Source: Thermogladius calderae 1633
Lineage (GTDB): Archaea; Thermoproteota; Thermoprotei_A; Sulfolobales; Desulfurococcaceae
Direction: 5' to 3'
Assembly: GCF_000264495.1 (NCBI RefSeq)
Contig: NC_017954.1
Span: 744,001 to 808,000, forward strand
Length of the DNA: 64,000 nt
Below the pieces are notes generated by a model. The model saw only the letters and a program-made list of their open reading frames with translations. It was not told where the DNA came from and ran no database searches. Positions 50,120 through 57,534 of the stretch are shown in pieces; within the stretch, counting starts at the first letter, position 1, and the number at the start of each line of letters is the position of its first letter. Position numbers and translations under genes: made by a program.

Positions 50120-51765
50120 GTTTTGATTTCGAGTCTATTTATCGCTATCGAGGGTGCTGTAGCCCCCCGTAGCTTGTTAACGTTTAATACGACAGAGCCC
50201 TTCTTAGACCTGACGACTACTCTCGTGAACAAGGATGTGGTGAATACCACGTTTGCCAGCACTATGCTCGCGTAGAACTTCGAGTAGAGAGTGTTCGTGT
50301 TGAGGGGCGAGTCGTCGTGGTCGACGTACCCGCACACTATGTTGCCACGGCACACGTTGAAGGTCTGCCACGCGTTGAACGCCTTCCTGTCTGCTGTGAG
50401 GAGTAGTACGACCTTCTGTTGGAGGTTGGACGACTCGACTGCTACCGAGGCCTCGCAGGGCTGGGATATAGCTGGTAGAGTCTTCGCTTTGTAGTGGTAC
50501 TTGGTCTCCTGTAGAACCCTGTTCGCCATGAGCGCCATTATGTACGAGAACCTCTCCACGAGCGTCTCGGAGGTCGAGGATGTGGCGGCTATCTTCCCGT
50601 TCACCTCCGCCTCCGCGCATATGGGGATGTACACATCTACGTTGGATATGGGGCTCCACGGGCTGCTGTTCCTAATGCTCGCCTTGAGCAAGCTCATGTG
50701 GAGGCCCTGGTAGAACATGTTGGTGTCCGGTATGACGGCCACGTTCCCGTACTCCTCCCTGAGGTGTCTGATAAACACGTGGAGTTTAGTCCTCTTGTAG
50801 CTATCTAGACCGAGCTCTTGGCTCATGATGTTAGAAACCACTAAATCAGCCGAGCCCGTCAGTCTCTGCAGCTGCTTAAGGATCCTCTCAATAGACCTTG
50901 CCTCCCCCTCCTCCCTGACTTTCGTGGACACCACGTCGTAGATGGTTCTCCAGGAGTTGTAAAGGAGTTTCGACGTCTCCTCGTCTGGTCCAACCGACGT
51001 CTCTACGCTGACCAGCCTCTTCCTCTCGTTCTCGATCTCGTCCTGTACGTAGAACTCCACGACGTCTGGGTCTCTCTGAGGGCTCTCCTTCTTGTGCCCG
51101 TCGAAGACCTCCACTATCCTCCTGTCTGAGAGTGAGTTTATCAACTTGGATATCGCGATGTATATCCCCCTAGTACCCTTCCACTCTATGATTTTCGGCG
51201 GGTCTGTGACTACCTCCACTCCACTCCAGCCCGCTCTGTTAGACCCGTAGACGTGGACCTTGTGGAGCCACCTAGGGTTCCCCGGATACGCTGGGACTCC
51301 CTGGAGCGGGATTGTAGTAACTACTGTCAGGTAAGTCGGACCGTTGTCTAGCTGGAGGTCTTTAAGAGCGTAGTAAGTAGCGGAGGCTAACTCTCCGGTC
51401 GTCATGGTCAGGTCAACTACCGCTCTCTCCTTGTTGTGCCAGCGCACGACCTCGAGGACGTTCCTGATGAGGAAGGAGTTCTCGAAGATGTCGTCCTTCA
51501 GCAACGACTTCTGGAACTTGTAGTCCCCTATGTACTTGATGTTTATCTCCTTCTGTATGTGCTGGAGGCTCTCCTCTACTATGTTCGCTACCTCCCACCT
51601 CGTCAGGAAGATAAACCCGTCTACACCTAGCTCCTCGGCGAGCCGGCCCGTGACCGTGGCCGCGTTCCAGGGTATGAAGTTAACGGGCACTATAGCGGGA
51701 AAGCTGACGTTTTTAACAAAACTGCTAATACCCTCTATGACGTTGTCCAAGGTAAAAACCACCAC
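50116..51765 (-). CDS. Probable CARF-like domain fused to a PIN nuclease
   Basis: A 549-residue fusion. Residues 20-175 look like a Rossmann fold with CARF-type features: AIVPVNFIPWNAATVTG, GVDGFIFLTRWEVANIVEESL, and VVDLTMTTGELASATYYAL, which resembles the conserved D-[LI]-T-x-G-T motif of CARF ligand pockets. Residues 200-335 are a helical linker. Residues 340-490 resemble a PIN RNase with acidic candidates D347 (VIPDTNM), E387 (AEAEVNG), D459 (LLTADRKAF) and D482 (YVDHDD). CARF-PIN fusions are known as nucleotide-activated effectors of type III CRISPR, yet no cas gene is near. The start is GTG at 51765, with a TATA-like GTTTTTAAG upstream. The CARF part is a weaker call than the PIN part. 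Confidence 0.65.
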   Translation of the reverse strand: MVVFTLDNVIEGISSFVKNVSFPAIVPVNFIPWNAATVTGRLAEELGVDGFIFLTRWEVANIVEESLQHIQKEINIKYIGDYKFQKSLLKDDIFENSFLIRNVLEVVRWHNKERAVVDLTMTTGELASATYYALKDLQLDNGPTYLTVVTTIPLQGVPAYPGNPRWLHKVHVYGSNRAGWSGVEVVTDPPKIIEWKGTRGIYIAISKLINSLSDRRIVEVFDGHKKESPQRDPDVVEFYVQDEIENERKRLVSVETSVGPDEETSKLLYNSWRTIYDVVSTKVREEGEARSIERILKQLQRLTGSADLVVSNIMSQELGLDSYKRTKLHVFIRHLREEYGNVAVIPDTNMFYQGLHMSLLKASIRNSSPWSPISNVDVYIPICAEAEVNGKIAATSSTSETLVERFSYIMALMANRVLQETKYHYKAKTLPAISQPCEASVAVESSNLQQKVVLLLTADRKAFNAWQTFNVCRGNIVCGYVDHDDSPLNTNTLYSKFYASIVLANVVFTTSLFTRVVVRSKKGSVVLNVNKLRGATAPSIAINRLEIKT

Positions 51766-51822
51766 TATGCTGCCAAGCCGATTTCCCTTAATGGTTTAAG
51801 AGTCTTAAAAACAGCCTCTAGG

Positions 51823-52104
51823 TCAAACGGGCTCGGCGTAAGCCCCTAGCTTGCTCAGCAAGGACTCGTCTACGTCCAGACCCAGGCTTGAGTTGTAGTT
51901 GACCCTCAGCTCCTCGGCTACGATCCTCTTAACAACCTCTATGTAGATTAGGGTCAGCTTGTCCTCGGCTGTCAACTCGCCTTTACTGTTGATCTCCGCC
52001 TCCTTCTCGATGGCGTCCTCCAGGAGCCTGAGGTAGTAGAGATCCATGTGCCTGAGTAGCTCTCTCCACCTCTCGACGAGGTGCATCCTGGCTATGCTAA
52101 TCAA
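51823..52104 (-). CDS. Small helical protein, first gene of the CARF-like/PIN cassette
   Basis: A 93-residue protein that appears wholly helical (YLRLLEDAIEKEAEINSK, LTLIYIEVVKRIVAEELRV). It is unrecognised. It lies 57 bases before the PIN gene on the same strand. That gap contains an AT-rich TATA-like stretch, so the PIN gene may also be transcribed separately. The start is TTG at 52104, with ATG at 52086 possible. A TATA box GCTTTAAAAG is at about 52137-52146. Confidence 0.6.
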   Translation of the reverse strand: MISIARMHLVERWRELLRHMDLYYLRLLEDAIEKEAEINSKGELTAEDKLTLIYIEVVKRIVAEELRVNYNSSLGLDVDESLLSKLGAYAEPV

Positions 52105-52170
52105 CGCGTAGCACCATGCTTGAATCCACGCTGGACTCTTTTAAAGCGGCTTGAAATAGGATTAACAGAA

Positions 52171-52207
52171 TAATATCCCGATATTAATCGGGTTTCCGAT
52201 ATAAAGG
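52171..52207. promoter_or_regulatory. Palindromic promoter element, copy 2, and TATA of the secreted-protein operon
   Basis: TAATATCCCGATATTA (52171-52186) overlaps the perfect inverted repeat CCCGATATTAATCGGG (52177-52192), with 6-base arms CCCGAT/ATCGGG. A plus-strand TATA box GATATAAAGG follows at 52198-52207. The minus-strand TATA of the PIN cassette (52137-52146) is 25 bases away, so the site could govern both sides. It matches the speA element at 35751-35774 in sequence and in position relative to the TATA box. Confidence 0.55.
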
Positions 52208-52236
52208 CGGATTAACGGGACTTGATTTACGGTGTC

Positions 52237-52518
52237 GTGGTGAGGCACGTAACCATATCCGTGACCCTATCGCCCACGAGGGACCTAGAGCGGTTGGTGA
52301 GCACGCTCAACTCGATCGTCGAAGTGCTGGTAGCGAAAGGGTATAGCGTTGACCTGGTCTACTTCTACACTGGCAGCGAGGACGTACTCATGGTAAACGG
52401 CGTCGCTCTCAAGCCCGGCGGCGAAATCGAGGAGGAGGTTGTAGACGTCATAGCAAGCTATTTAGTCACGGAGACGGTATACTCTAGGTGGTGGCCCAGA
52501 GAAAAGGTGGCTTCATGA
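52237..52518 (+). CDS. Hypothetical protein, first gene of the secreted-protein operon
   Basis: A 93-residue protein with an alpha/beta pattern: VTISVTLSPTRDLERLVSTL, SIVEVLVAKGYSVDLVYFY and a C-terminal helical part. Not recognised. The frame opens from TTG at 52222. GTG at 52237 fits better, because the TATA box would start transcription near 52230. The stop overlaps the next ATG. Confidence 0.6.
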   Translation: MVRHVTISVTLSPTRDLERLVSTLNSIVEVLVAKGYSVDLVYFYTGSEDVLMVNGVALKPGGEIEEEVVDVIASYLVTETVYSRWWPREKVAS

Positions 52519-53285
52519 GTTTTGCGGGCCCTCATCCACTTCTAGGAATCCTTGTCTCACTCCTGTTTGTGTTACATCTTCTCCCGGTCGCCACAAGCAG
52601 TTCTCCTGTAACGCTGGCTTCTTGCCAGTTAAACACGTTAGGGGAGAGCTACCTGGCCTACGTCGACCTGGACATCAACTTCTTCGGAGACTACGGCGTG
52701 CTGGCCATGTTTTTCACCGAGAAGGGCGTGGAAGCCTACGGGGTCATCTTAATGAAACCCCCAGGAGAGGGCATAGGGGTTTACGCGATGGCCGGGGACC
52801 AGAACAACTGGTACTACATGAGCACACTTAGCGGCAGTAAGCTTAACGTCACACTAGTCTTGGACATAGACTACAGGCTACTCAAGGTGGTTCTCATCAA
52901 CTCCTCGAGGTACTTCGAAGTCAAGACGCTCATTAGCCCTAGGAGTTTCGTAGTTTTAGCCTCGAACGCCACGGGGGCGAAGAGTCCACCACCCGTCGTA
53001 GCTCTCGAGGGCTACGTGGTCTACGCCTCCAACACCTCGCTCTTGAACGTCCTCGACCCCCTCTACCCGACGGTACGGAACTTCACTAAGCTCTGCGGGA
53101 GCCTGACGCCGGTGTTCACAAGTCCGGTGACGTCGCCCACGGAGGAGACGACAACACCAACAACATACGCCCCGCCCGGGGCACAGTTCAGGTGGACGGT
53201 TCTCCTGGTCCTCGTCTTACTCGTAGCCGTTATCGCCCTCTTCATCCGGCTAGTTACAGGTGAACGTGGATCCCCCGGTCCGTGA
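52515..53285 (+). CDS. Secreted surface protein with Thr/Pro stalk and C-terminal membrane anchor
   Basis: A 256-residue protein. An N-terminal signal (LLGILVSLLFVLHLLPVATS) leads into a beta-rich ectodomain with many N-glycosylation sites (NVT, NSS, NAT, NTS, NFT). A Thr/Pro-rich stalk (SPTEETTTPTTYAPP) and a C-terminal transmembrane helix (WTVLLVLVLLVAVIALFIRLV) follow, with charged residues at the end. This is the layout of an archaeal surface-anchored glycoprotein. Function unknown. The ATG overlaps the stop of the upstream gene (ATGA). Confidence 0.75.
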   Translation: MSFAGPHPLLGILVSLLFVLHLLPVATSSSPVTLASCQLNTLGESYLAYVDLDINFFGDYGVLAMFFTEKGVEAYGVILMKPPGEGIGVYAMAGDQNNWYYMSTLSGSKLNVTLVLDIDYRLLKVVLINSSRYFEVKTLISPRSFVVLASNATGAKSPPPVVALEGYVVYASNTSLLNVLDPLYPTVRNFTKLCGSLTPVFTSPVTSPTEETTTPTTYAPPGAQFRWTVLLVLVLLVAVIALFIRLVTGERGSPGP

Positions 53286-53363
53286 AGTCATCACATCTCA
53301 GGTAGGAGGGCTCCGGTCATCTCCACTCTTAAGTTGAAATACTTGATTCTATAAACATTTGGT

Positions 53364-53777
53364 ATGCCAAGGGGTGTCGTTTCTACGGCCTTGAAAATCG
53401 GCGTCTACCTCCCTGAGGACATAGCCGAGAAGCTGATTAAGGTGAAGGATGAAAAAGGCCTAAGCCTCAGCAGGATCGTACAGCTCGCCCTCTACAACTA
53501 CCTGGCCGAAGAGGAGTTCCTGAGGAGCGACAACGTCATTGCTATTATTGGGCTCGTCTACGACCACAGCTTGGACCATGTCGACGTAATCTTGACAGAC
53601 ATACAGCACCACTACCTAGGACTGGTAATCTCCGCCACCCACATCCACCTAGACGAGAGGAACTGCCTCCTCGCCATATTCGTCCGGGGGAAAGGCGGGG
53701 AGGTGGCCAAGCTCTTCGAGGAGTTGAGGAAGGTTAAGGGTGTTAAAAGCGCTAAGCTAATGACCCTACTCGCGTGA
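53364..53777 (+). CDS. nikR: Nickel-responsive regulator NikR
   Basis: A 137-residue regulator: an N-terminal ribbon-helix-helix (KIGVYLPEDIAEKLIKV) and a C-terminal ACT-like domain with the nickel ligands in DIQHHYLG, HIHLDERNC. The histidine-histidine, HxH and cysteine layout equals H76, H87/H89 and C95 of the E. coli protein. It represses nickel uptake when nickel is plentiful and thus should act on genes elsewhere. Its presence agrees with hypD. A TATA-like CTTAAGTTG about 35 bases before the ATG gives a leader under 10 bases. It is convergent with the DtxR-family gene. Confidence 0.94.
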   Translation: MPRGVVSTALKIGVYLPEDIAEKLIKVKDEKGLSLSRIVQLALYNYLAEEEFLRSDNVIAIIGLVYDHSLDHVDVILTDIQHHYLGLVISATHIHLDERNCLLAIFVRGKGGEVAKLFEELRKVKGVKSAKLMTLLA

Positions 53778-53778
53778 C

Positions 53779-54177
53779 CTACCCCTGCTCTCGAGACAGC
53801 TTCTTCACGAACTCGGTTATCCTCTCTACCGTCTCGTCGTGTAGCAGGTGCTCGATTTTACAGGCGTCTATCTCGGCTATGTCCCGGGGTACCCCGATGA
53901 ACGTCAGGAACTCTGTCAAGACTTGGTGTCTCTCGTATATCCTCTTGGCTACCTCTAGCCCCTTCTCCGTCAGCTTTATCTCGCCACCCTTCTTGTAGGT
54001 GATGTAACCCTGCTCAGCCAGCCTTCTAAGAAACTCCACAACGCTACTCGGCGATACGCAGAGCCTTCTAGCGAGCTCCCTGACCCTCGGCTTACCTTTC
54101 AGAGACAGTATGTAGATTGCCTCTAGGTAGTCCTCGGCACGAGCGGTCGGGTTACTCGCAGCCCTACTTCTTTCCAC
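53779..54177 (-). CDS. DtxR-family metal-dependent regulator
   Basis: A 132-residue protein with an N-terminal winged helix (AEDYLEAIYILSLKGKPRVRELARRLCVSP in outline) and a dimerisation/metal domain (RHQVLTEFLTFIGVPRDIAEIDACKIEHLL). The C-terminal SH3 domain of full DtxR is absent, as in short MntR-type proteins. It senses Fe(II) or Mn(II) and is the natural candidate to bind the palindrome before feoAB. It overlaps the end of the PDO gene by 14 bases and is translated with it. Confidence 0.9.
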   Translation of the reverse strand: MERSRAASNPTARAEDYLEAIYILSLKGKPRVRELARRLCVSPSSVVEFLRRLAEQGYITYKKGGEIKLTEKGLEVAKRIYERHQVLTEFLTFIGVPRDIAEIDACKIEHLLHDETVERITEFVKKLSREQG

Positions 54178-54964
54178 TAGTATCCCCTCTCTTGAGCTTC
54201 CTCTCCGCTCTCGCTAGCACCTTCGAGGCCTGCTCCGGGGGCACGTAGCCGGGTATTACCTCGACGGGTTCTGCACCGTATTCGTCGTAGTCCTCCATCT
54301 TGTTTATCGTGACGTAGGGTACGGCCTGGACACCGTACATGTCGGCCTCGTAGGGTAGTTCTAGAGCCTCTATTGTCTCAACCCATATCTGCTTGTTTAA
54401 CAGGGCTATTTGATTGAAGTAGTCGACGACGATCGGGCAGTAGGGGCACTCGGGTGTGACGAAGATCTTGACGTGGAGTGGGGTGTCAATACTCTCCACG
54501 ACCTCCTTTACTTTGGCGGAGAGCTTCACCTCTCCCGTCGCGATGTACTGGTGTACGTATATGAACGGGGCGAACTCCTGCCCGCTCGGTAGCCCGTAGT
54601 ACCTGATATTAAGCCCGTTGGTCCCGTAGATAAAGGCGGGTAGGTACCTAGGCCTCAGCTCCTTCGCGTTCTGTTTCTCGACGATCTCGAAGCTGAGCGC
54701 CCCGTTGCTGATCTTGGACAGCTCTGTCGCGAGCATCCATGCCTCGCCGCAAGTCGGGCACTCCTCTACCACAGCTGGTTTCAGGCTAAAGTGGGCGTGG
54801 TGGTGATGGTGGTGGTGCTCGTGCTCATGCTCGTGCTCGTGGGTGTGCTCCATGGCCTCCTTCAACGACAGTACGACCAAGTAGTCCTTGACAGGCCTGC
54901 TGAACGTCTTGAATATCTCTTTCAGAGCCTGCTCTGTCTCCTCGTCGAATAGGTGGGAAGACAT
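54164..54964 (-). CDS. pdo: Protein disulfide oxidoreductase (two thioredoxin folds) with His-rich insert
   Basis: About 266 residues. The first thioredoxin fold carries CPTC at 69-72, the second CPYC at 173-176. Hyperthermophile PDO forms and shuffles intracellular disulfides and reduces peroxiredoxin. This one has an unusual insertion in the N-terminal part, EHTHEHEHEHEH followed by seven histidines and AH (residues 40-58, 13 histidines), not part of the family core as I know it. It looks like a metal store or relay. The gene is upstream of a DtxR-family regulator and near nikR. The ATG at 54964 is taken, with GTG 54973 as alternative. TATA boxes lie at about 54994-55016. Confidence 0.92.
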   Translation of the reverse strand: MSSHLFDEETEQALKEIFKTFSRPVKDYLVVLSLKEAMEHTHEHEHEHEHHHHHHHAHFSLKPAVVEECPTCGEAWMLATELSKISNGALSFEIVEKQNAKELRPRYLPAFIYGTNGLNIRYYGLPSGQEFAPFIYVHQYIATGEVKLSAKVKEVVESIDTPLHVKIFVTPECPYCPIVVDYFNQIALLNKQIWVETIEALELPYEADMYGVQAVPYVTINKMEDYDEYGAEPVEVIPGYVPPEQASKVLARAERKLKRGDTSGKK

Positions 54965-55048
54965 AAGCAACACCGTTCTGCCTACCTAACTAAGACGATA
55001 AAATTGCTTTATATATTTAGGTGTCAAAACAATAGAGATCACAGCGTG

Positions 55049-55795
55049 ATGCACGATTTGAGCAAGGATGAGACCTTAACCGCCAAGATCCTCAGGTTCG
55101 TGATGGAGAACCCGGGCGTGTCGGCCAAAGACGTAGCAGAGTACCTCGCTATCTCCCCCAACCTTGCCAGGAACGTGCTCCAGAAGTTGAGAGACAAGGG
55201 CCTTGTAAGAAAGGAGGGTAGGGGCTTCTACATCACTCCGAGAGGCGAGTGGTTACTATCGAGGGCGAAAACTAGTAGAGTCGAGGAGGCGGGGAAGGAG
55301 CAAGTAGTGGAACCACCAGCTGAAGCACGGGTAAGCGAGCCGAGTGCTGCGGAGATGCCAGGCGAGGACAGGTGTAGAGCGCTCGAGGAGAGGATCAGGA
55401 ACCTCGAGGAGAGGCTGAGGAGGGTCGAGGAGATCGTGGCGAAGTTTGTTAAGACCGGAGGGCAGAGCGGAGTACCCGAGCCTCCTAGAGGCGATGTTGA
55501 ACGGGGTAAACAATTGCCTAGGCCGCCGAAACCGGTGATGAGCGTCCAGGAGGCCCTAGCCCAGTACCCGGGTATGCTAGAGCAGTGGAGGATCGAAGGC
55601 GTGGTGGTCCAAGTAGGAAACCTGGTCGTCGAGAGGAGGTTTCTAGCCGAGTTCGCTAAGAAGTTCCCCTTACCGGTGGACGAGGTGGAGAGACTGGACC
55701 CCGTAGAGAGAGCGCTTTTCGAGGAGCTCAGGCGCGAAGCGCTAGTAATACTCCACAGCGGGAGAGAGTACAGGCTGGTAAAGAACTTGAGCTAG
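55049..55795 (+). CDS. Winged-helix and coiled-coil protein, probable regulator
   Basis: A 248-residue protein. The N-terminal winged helix (LTAKILRFVMENPGVSAKDVAEYLA, then VLQKLRDKGLVRKEGRGFYI) resembles MarR/ArsR-type readers. A charged coiled coil (ALEERIRNLEERLRRVEEIV) follows a Pro/Glu-rich linker. The C-terminal 70 residues are unrecognised. The frame opens further upstream, but that part lies in the divergent promoter. ATG 55049 (or GTG 55046) fits the TATA box TTTATATATTTAGG. It is divergent from pdo and may regulate it. Confidence 0.72.
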   Translation: MHDLSKDETLTAKILRFVMENPGVSAKDVAEYLAISPNLARNVLQKLRDKGLVRKEGRGFYITPRGEWLLSRAKTSRVEEAGKEQVVEPPAEARVSEPSAAEMPGEDRCRALEERIRNLEERLRRVEEIVAKFVKTGGQSGVPEPPRGDVERGKQLPRPPKPVMSVQEALAQYPGMLEQWRIEGVVVQVGNLVVERRFLAEFAKKFPLPVDEVERLDPVERALFEELRREALVILHSGREYRLVKNLS

Positions 55796-55799
55796 AAGT

Positions 55800-55916
55800 C
55801 TACTTCTTATCGCTAAGCGTCTTCTTGACGTGTTCTTTCAAGTTTGGGCTAAGGTCTTTTAAACCCTCGCTCAGTACGTCCTTCTTCCCCAATTTCTTCG
55901 GCTTGTAGACGCTCAT
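55800..55916 (-). CDS. Candidate 38-residue lysine-rich protein
   Basis: A short frame below usual cutoffs: it starts MSVYKPKKLGKKDVLSEG, ends HVKKTLSDKK, and uses codons like its neighbours. It lies 18 bases after the amidohydrolase stop on the same strand, and its own stop is 5 bases from the convergent HTH gene. No Shine-Dalgarno sequence is seen. It may be a basic nucleic-acid-binding peptide or simply chance coding. Unrecognised. Confidence 0.35.
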   Translation of the reverse strand: MSVYKPKKLGKKDVLSEGLKDLSPNLKEHVKKTLSDKK

Positions 55917-55934
55917 GTTCTATCAAGATTTTGT

Positions 55935-57479
55935 TTACTTAGACCCCTTTATCAACTTGACAACACTAGCCTTTAGACCACGGACTTTAACAGGGTCGTA
56001 CTGGAGAAGAGGGTCGTCGCTCAGCTCGACTATGTCTGCGTAGCACCCTGGTAGCAGGCATCCGAGTCTCGGGTCTCCGAGGGCGAGCCCAGCGTCTACC
56101 GTGTAGTGTGCGAGCGCCTCGGCTACCGTGACCGCGTTCCTAAGAGACGCACGAGCGTAGTCCACGTCGTCGTACAGACCTCTCGTGACGGCGGCGTAGA
56201 CCGTCTCGAACGGGTCTACTGGCTCCACGGGGGCGTCCGTCGAGTACGCTGTGACCGCTACGTCCGCAAGCTCCTTGAACCTGTAGACCCACCGGATCCT
56301 ATCACACCCCACTCTCTGGGTCATCCACTTGTCTGAGATTACAAAGTGTGGTTGTACTACGAGTACCGGCCCGAGCTCCTTGATGTATCCGAGTTGGTCG
56401 TCTCTGACAAGGGAGACGTGCTCCAACCTCAGATAGAGGTCCCTGACTCTCCTCGCGACTCTTAGTGCGACCTCTAAAGCGGCGTCTCCGATCACGTGAA
56501 CAGCGACCTGGAGATTCCTACGGCTCGCCTCGGCGAAGACCTTCTCGAGCTCCTCTTCGTTGTAGTTCAAGAAGCCTCGTCTCCCTGGTTCGTCAGAGTA
56601 GTCGCTGGACAGGTAAGCCGTTCGCGGCCCTAGCGCACCGTCTAGGATCACCTTTAAACCGTTGATCCTGAACCTGCTCGAGCGGTCTCCCCAAGTCTCG
56701 TACAATAGTTTCTCGACGTAGTCGTAGTCGAAGTCTGGCCCTCCAGTGTATATCACGTAGCCGTAAACCCTGATAGGGAGTTTACCCTCCTTGTCAAGCC
56801 GCTTAAGCGCCTCCACCTCCCTGAAGGAGAGGCCTGCGGCCCCGACCGCAGTCACACCTTTAGACTCGAACTCCCTCAGTCCGAGTAGCAGGGCTTCTTC
56901 TAGTTCTGGTTCTCGCATCGACGACCTGATGTGTGTCAGGAGCCTCCACAGGTCTTCCTCGTAGAGCCAGCCCTTTTCCAAGTCACCGAACCTGATCTGG
57001 CCTAGCACCTCTCTAGCCAGGGCTATCCCAACACTGTTGAGGGAGGCCATGTGGCCCGATATGTGCTGTATCAAAACCGGTTTGTCGCGAACGTAGGCGT
57101 CTATCTCCCAGTAGTACGGCATTCTACCCTCTCGGAGGCTGGAGGGGTCTATTCTCGGGGGTACCACCCAGCCTGCGACGACTCTGCTCTCTCCGAGCTT
57201 CTCCAGGACGTCCTTAACGCTCGAAGTCTCCATCTTTCCCCCGAGAACCAGGTTGTAGCCCAGCGAGTCCGGGTGTGCGTGGGCGTCCACGAACCCTGGG
57301 GCGAGCACGTACTCGGACTCCAACTCGGTGTAGTCTGACCCTGCTAGTGCATTCTTCATGTCCTCGTAATTACCGACGGCTACAACCGTCTCCCCGTATA
57401 GGACGAGAGACTCGGCAACTACTAGGGGCCTGTAGTTCGCTATAATCCTCCTCCTACTCCTAACGAGCACTAGAGACAA
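55935..57479 (-). CDS. Metal-dependent amidohydrolase, YtcJ-like
   Basis: A 514-residue amidohydrolase-superfamily protein. APGFVDAHAHPDSLGYNLV carries the HxH metal site. HVIGDAALEVALRVA, LRLEHVSL and YSTDAPVEPVDPF are the later metal histidines and aspartate. HISGHMASLNSVGIALA is the substrate segment typical of YtcJ proteins, many of which hydrolyse amides. The substrate is unknown. TTG at 57479 is the first codon of the open frame. It lies 56 bases downstream of gapN on the same strand. Confidence 0.85.
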   Translation of the reverse strand: MSLVLVRSRRRIIANYRPLVVAESLVLYGETVVAVGNYEDMKNALAGSDYTELESEYVLAPGFVDAHAHPDSLGYNLVLGGKMETSSVKDVLEKLGESRVVAGWVVPPRIDPSSLREGRMPYYWEIDAYVRDKPVLIQHISGHMASLNSVGIALAREVLGQIRFGDLEKGWLYEEDLWRLLTHIRSSMREPELEEALLLGLREFESKGVTAVGAAGLSFREVEALKRLDKEGKLPIRVYGYVIYTGGPDFDYDYVEKLLYETWGDRSSRFRINGLKVILDGALGPRTAYLSSDYSDEPGRRGFLNYNEEELEKVFAEASRRNLQVAVHVIGDAALEVALRVARRVRDLYLRLEHVSLVRDDQLGYIKELGPVLVVQPHFVISDKWMTQRVGCDRIRWVYRFKELADVAVTAYSTDAPVEPVDPFETVYAAVTRGLYDDVDYARASLRNAVTVAEALAHYTVDAGLALGDPRLGCLLPGCYADIVELSDDPLLQYDPVKVRGLKASVVKLIKGSK

Positions 57480-57534
57480 GAGTCGGGCACCTTAAATGAG
57501 AGAACGGGGGAAGGGAGAAAAATATGAGTCGGCT

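Noticed and set aside
53286-53363. NikR operator search before nikR and near hypD
   Set aside because: No GTATGA-n16-TCATAC-like dyad or other convincing dyad was found in these upstream regions.
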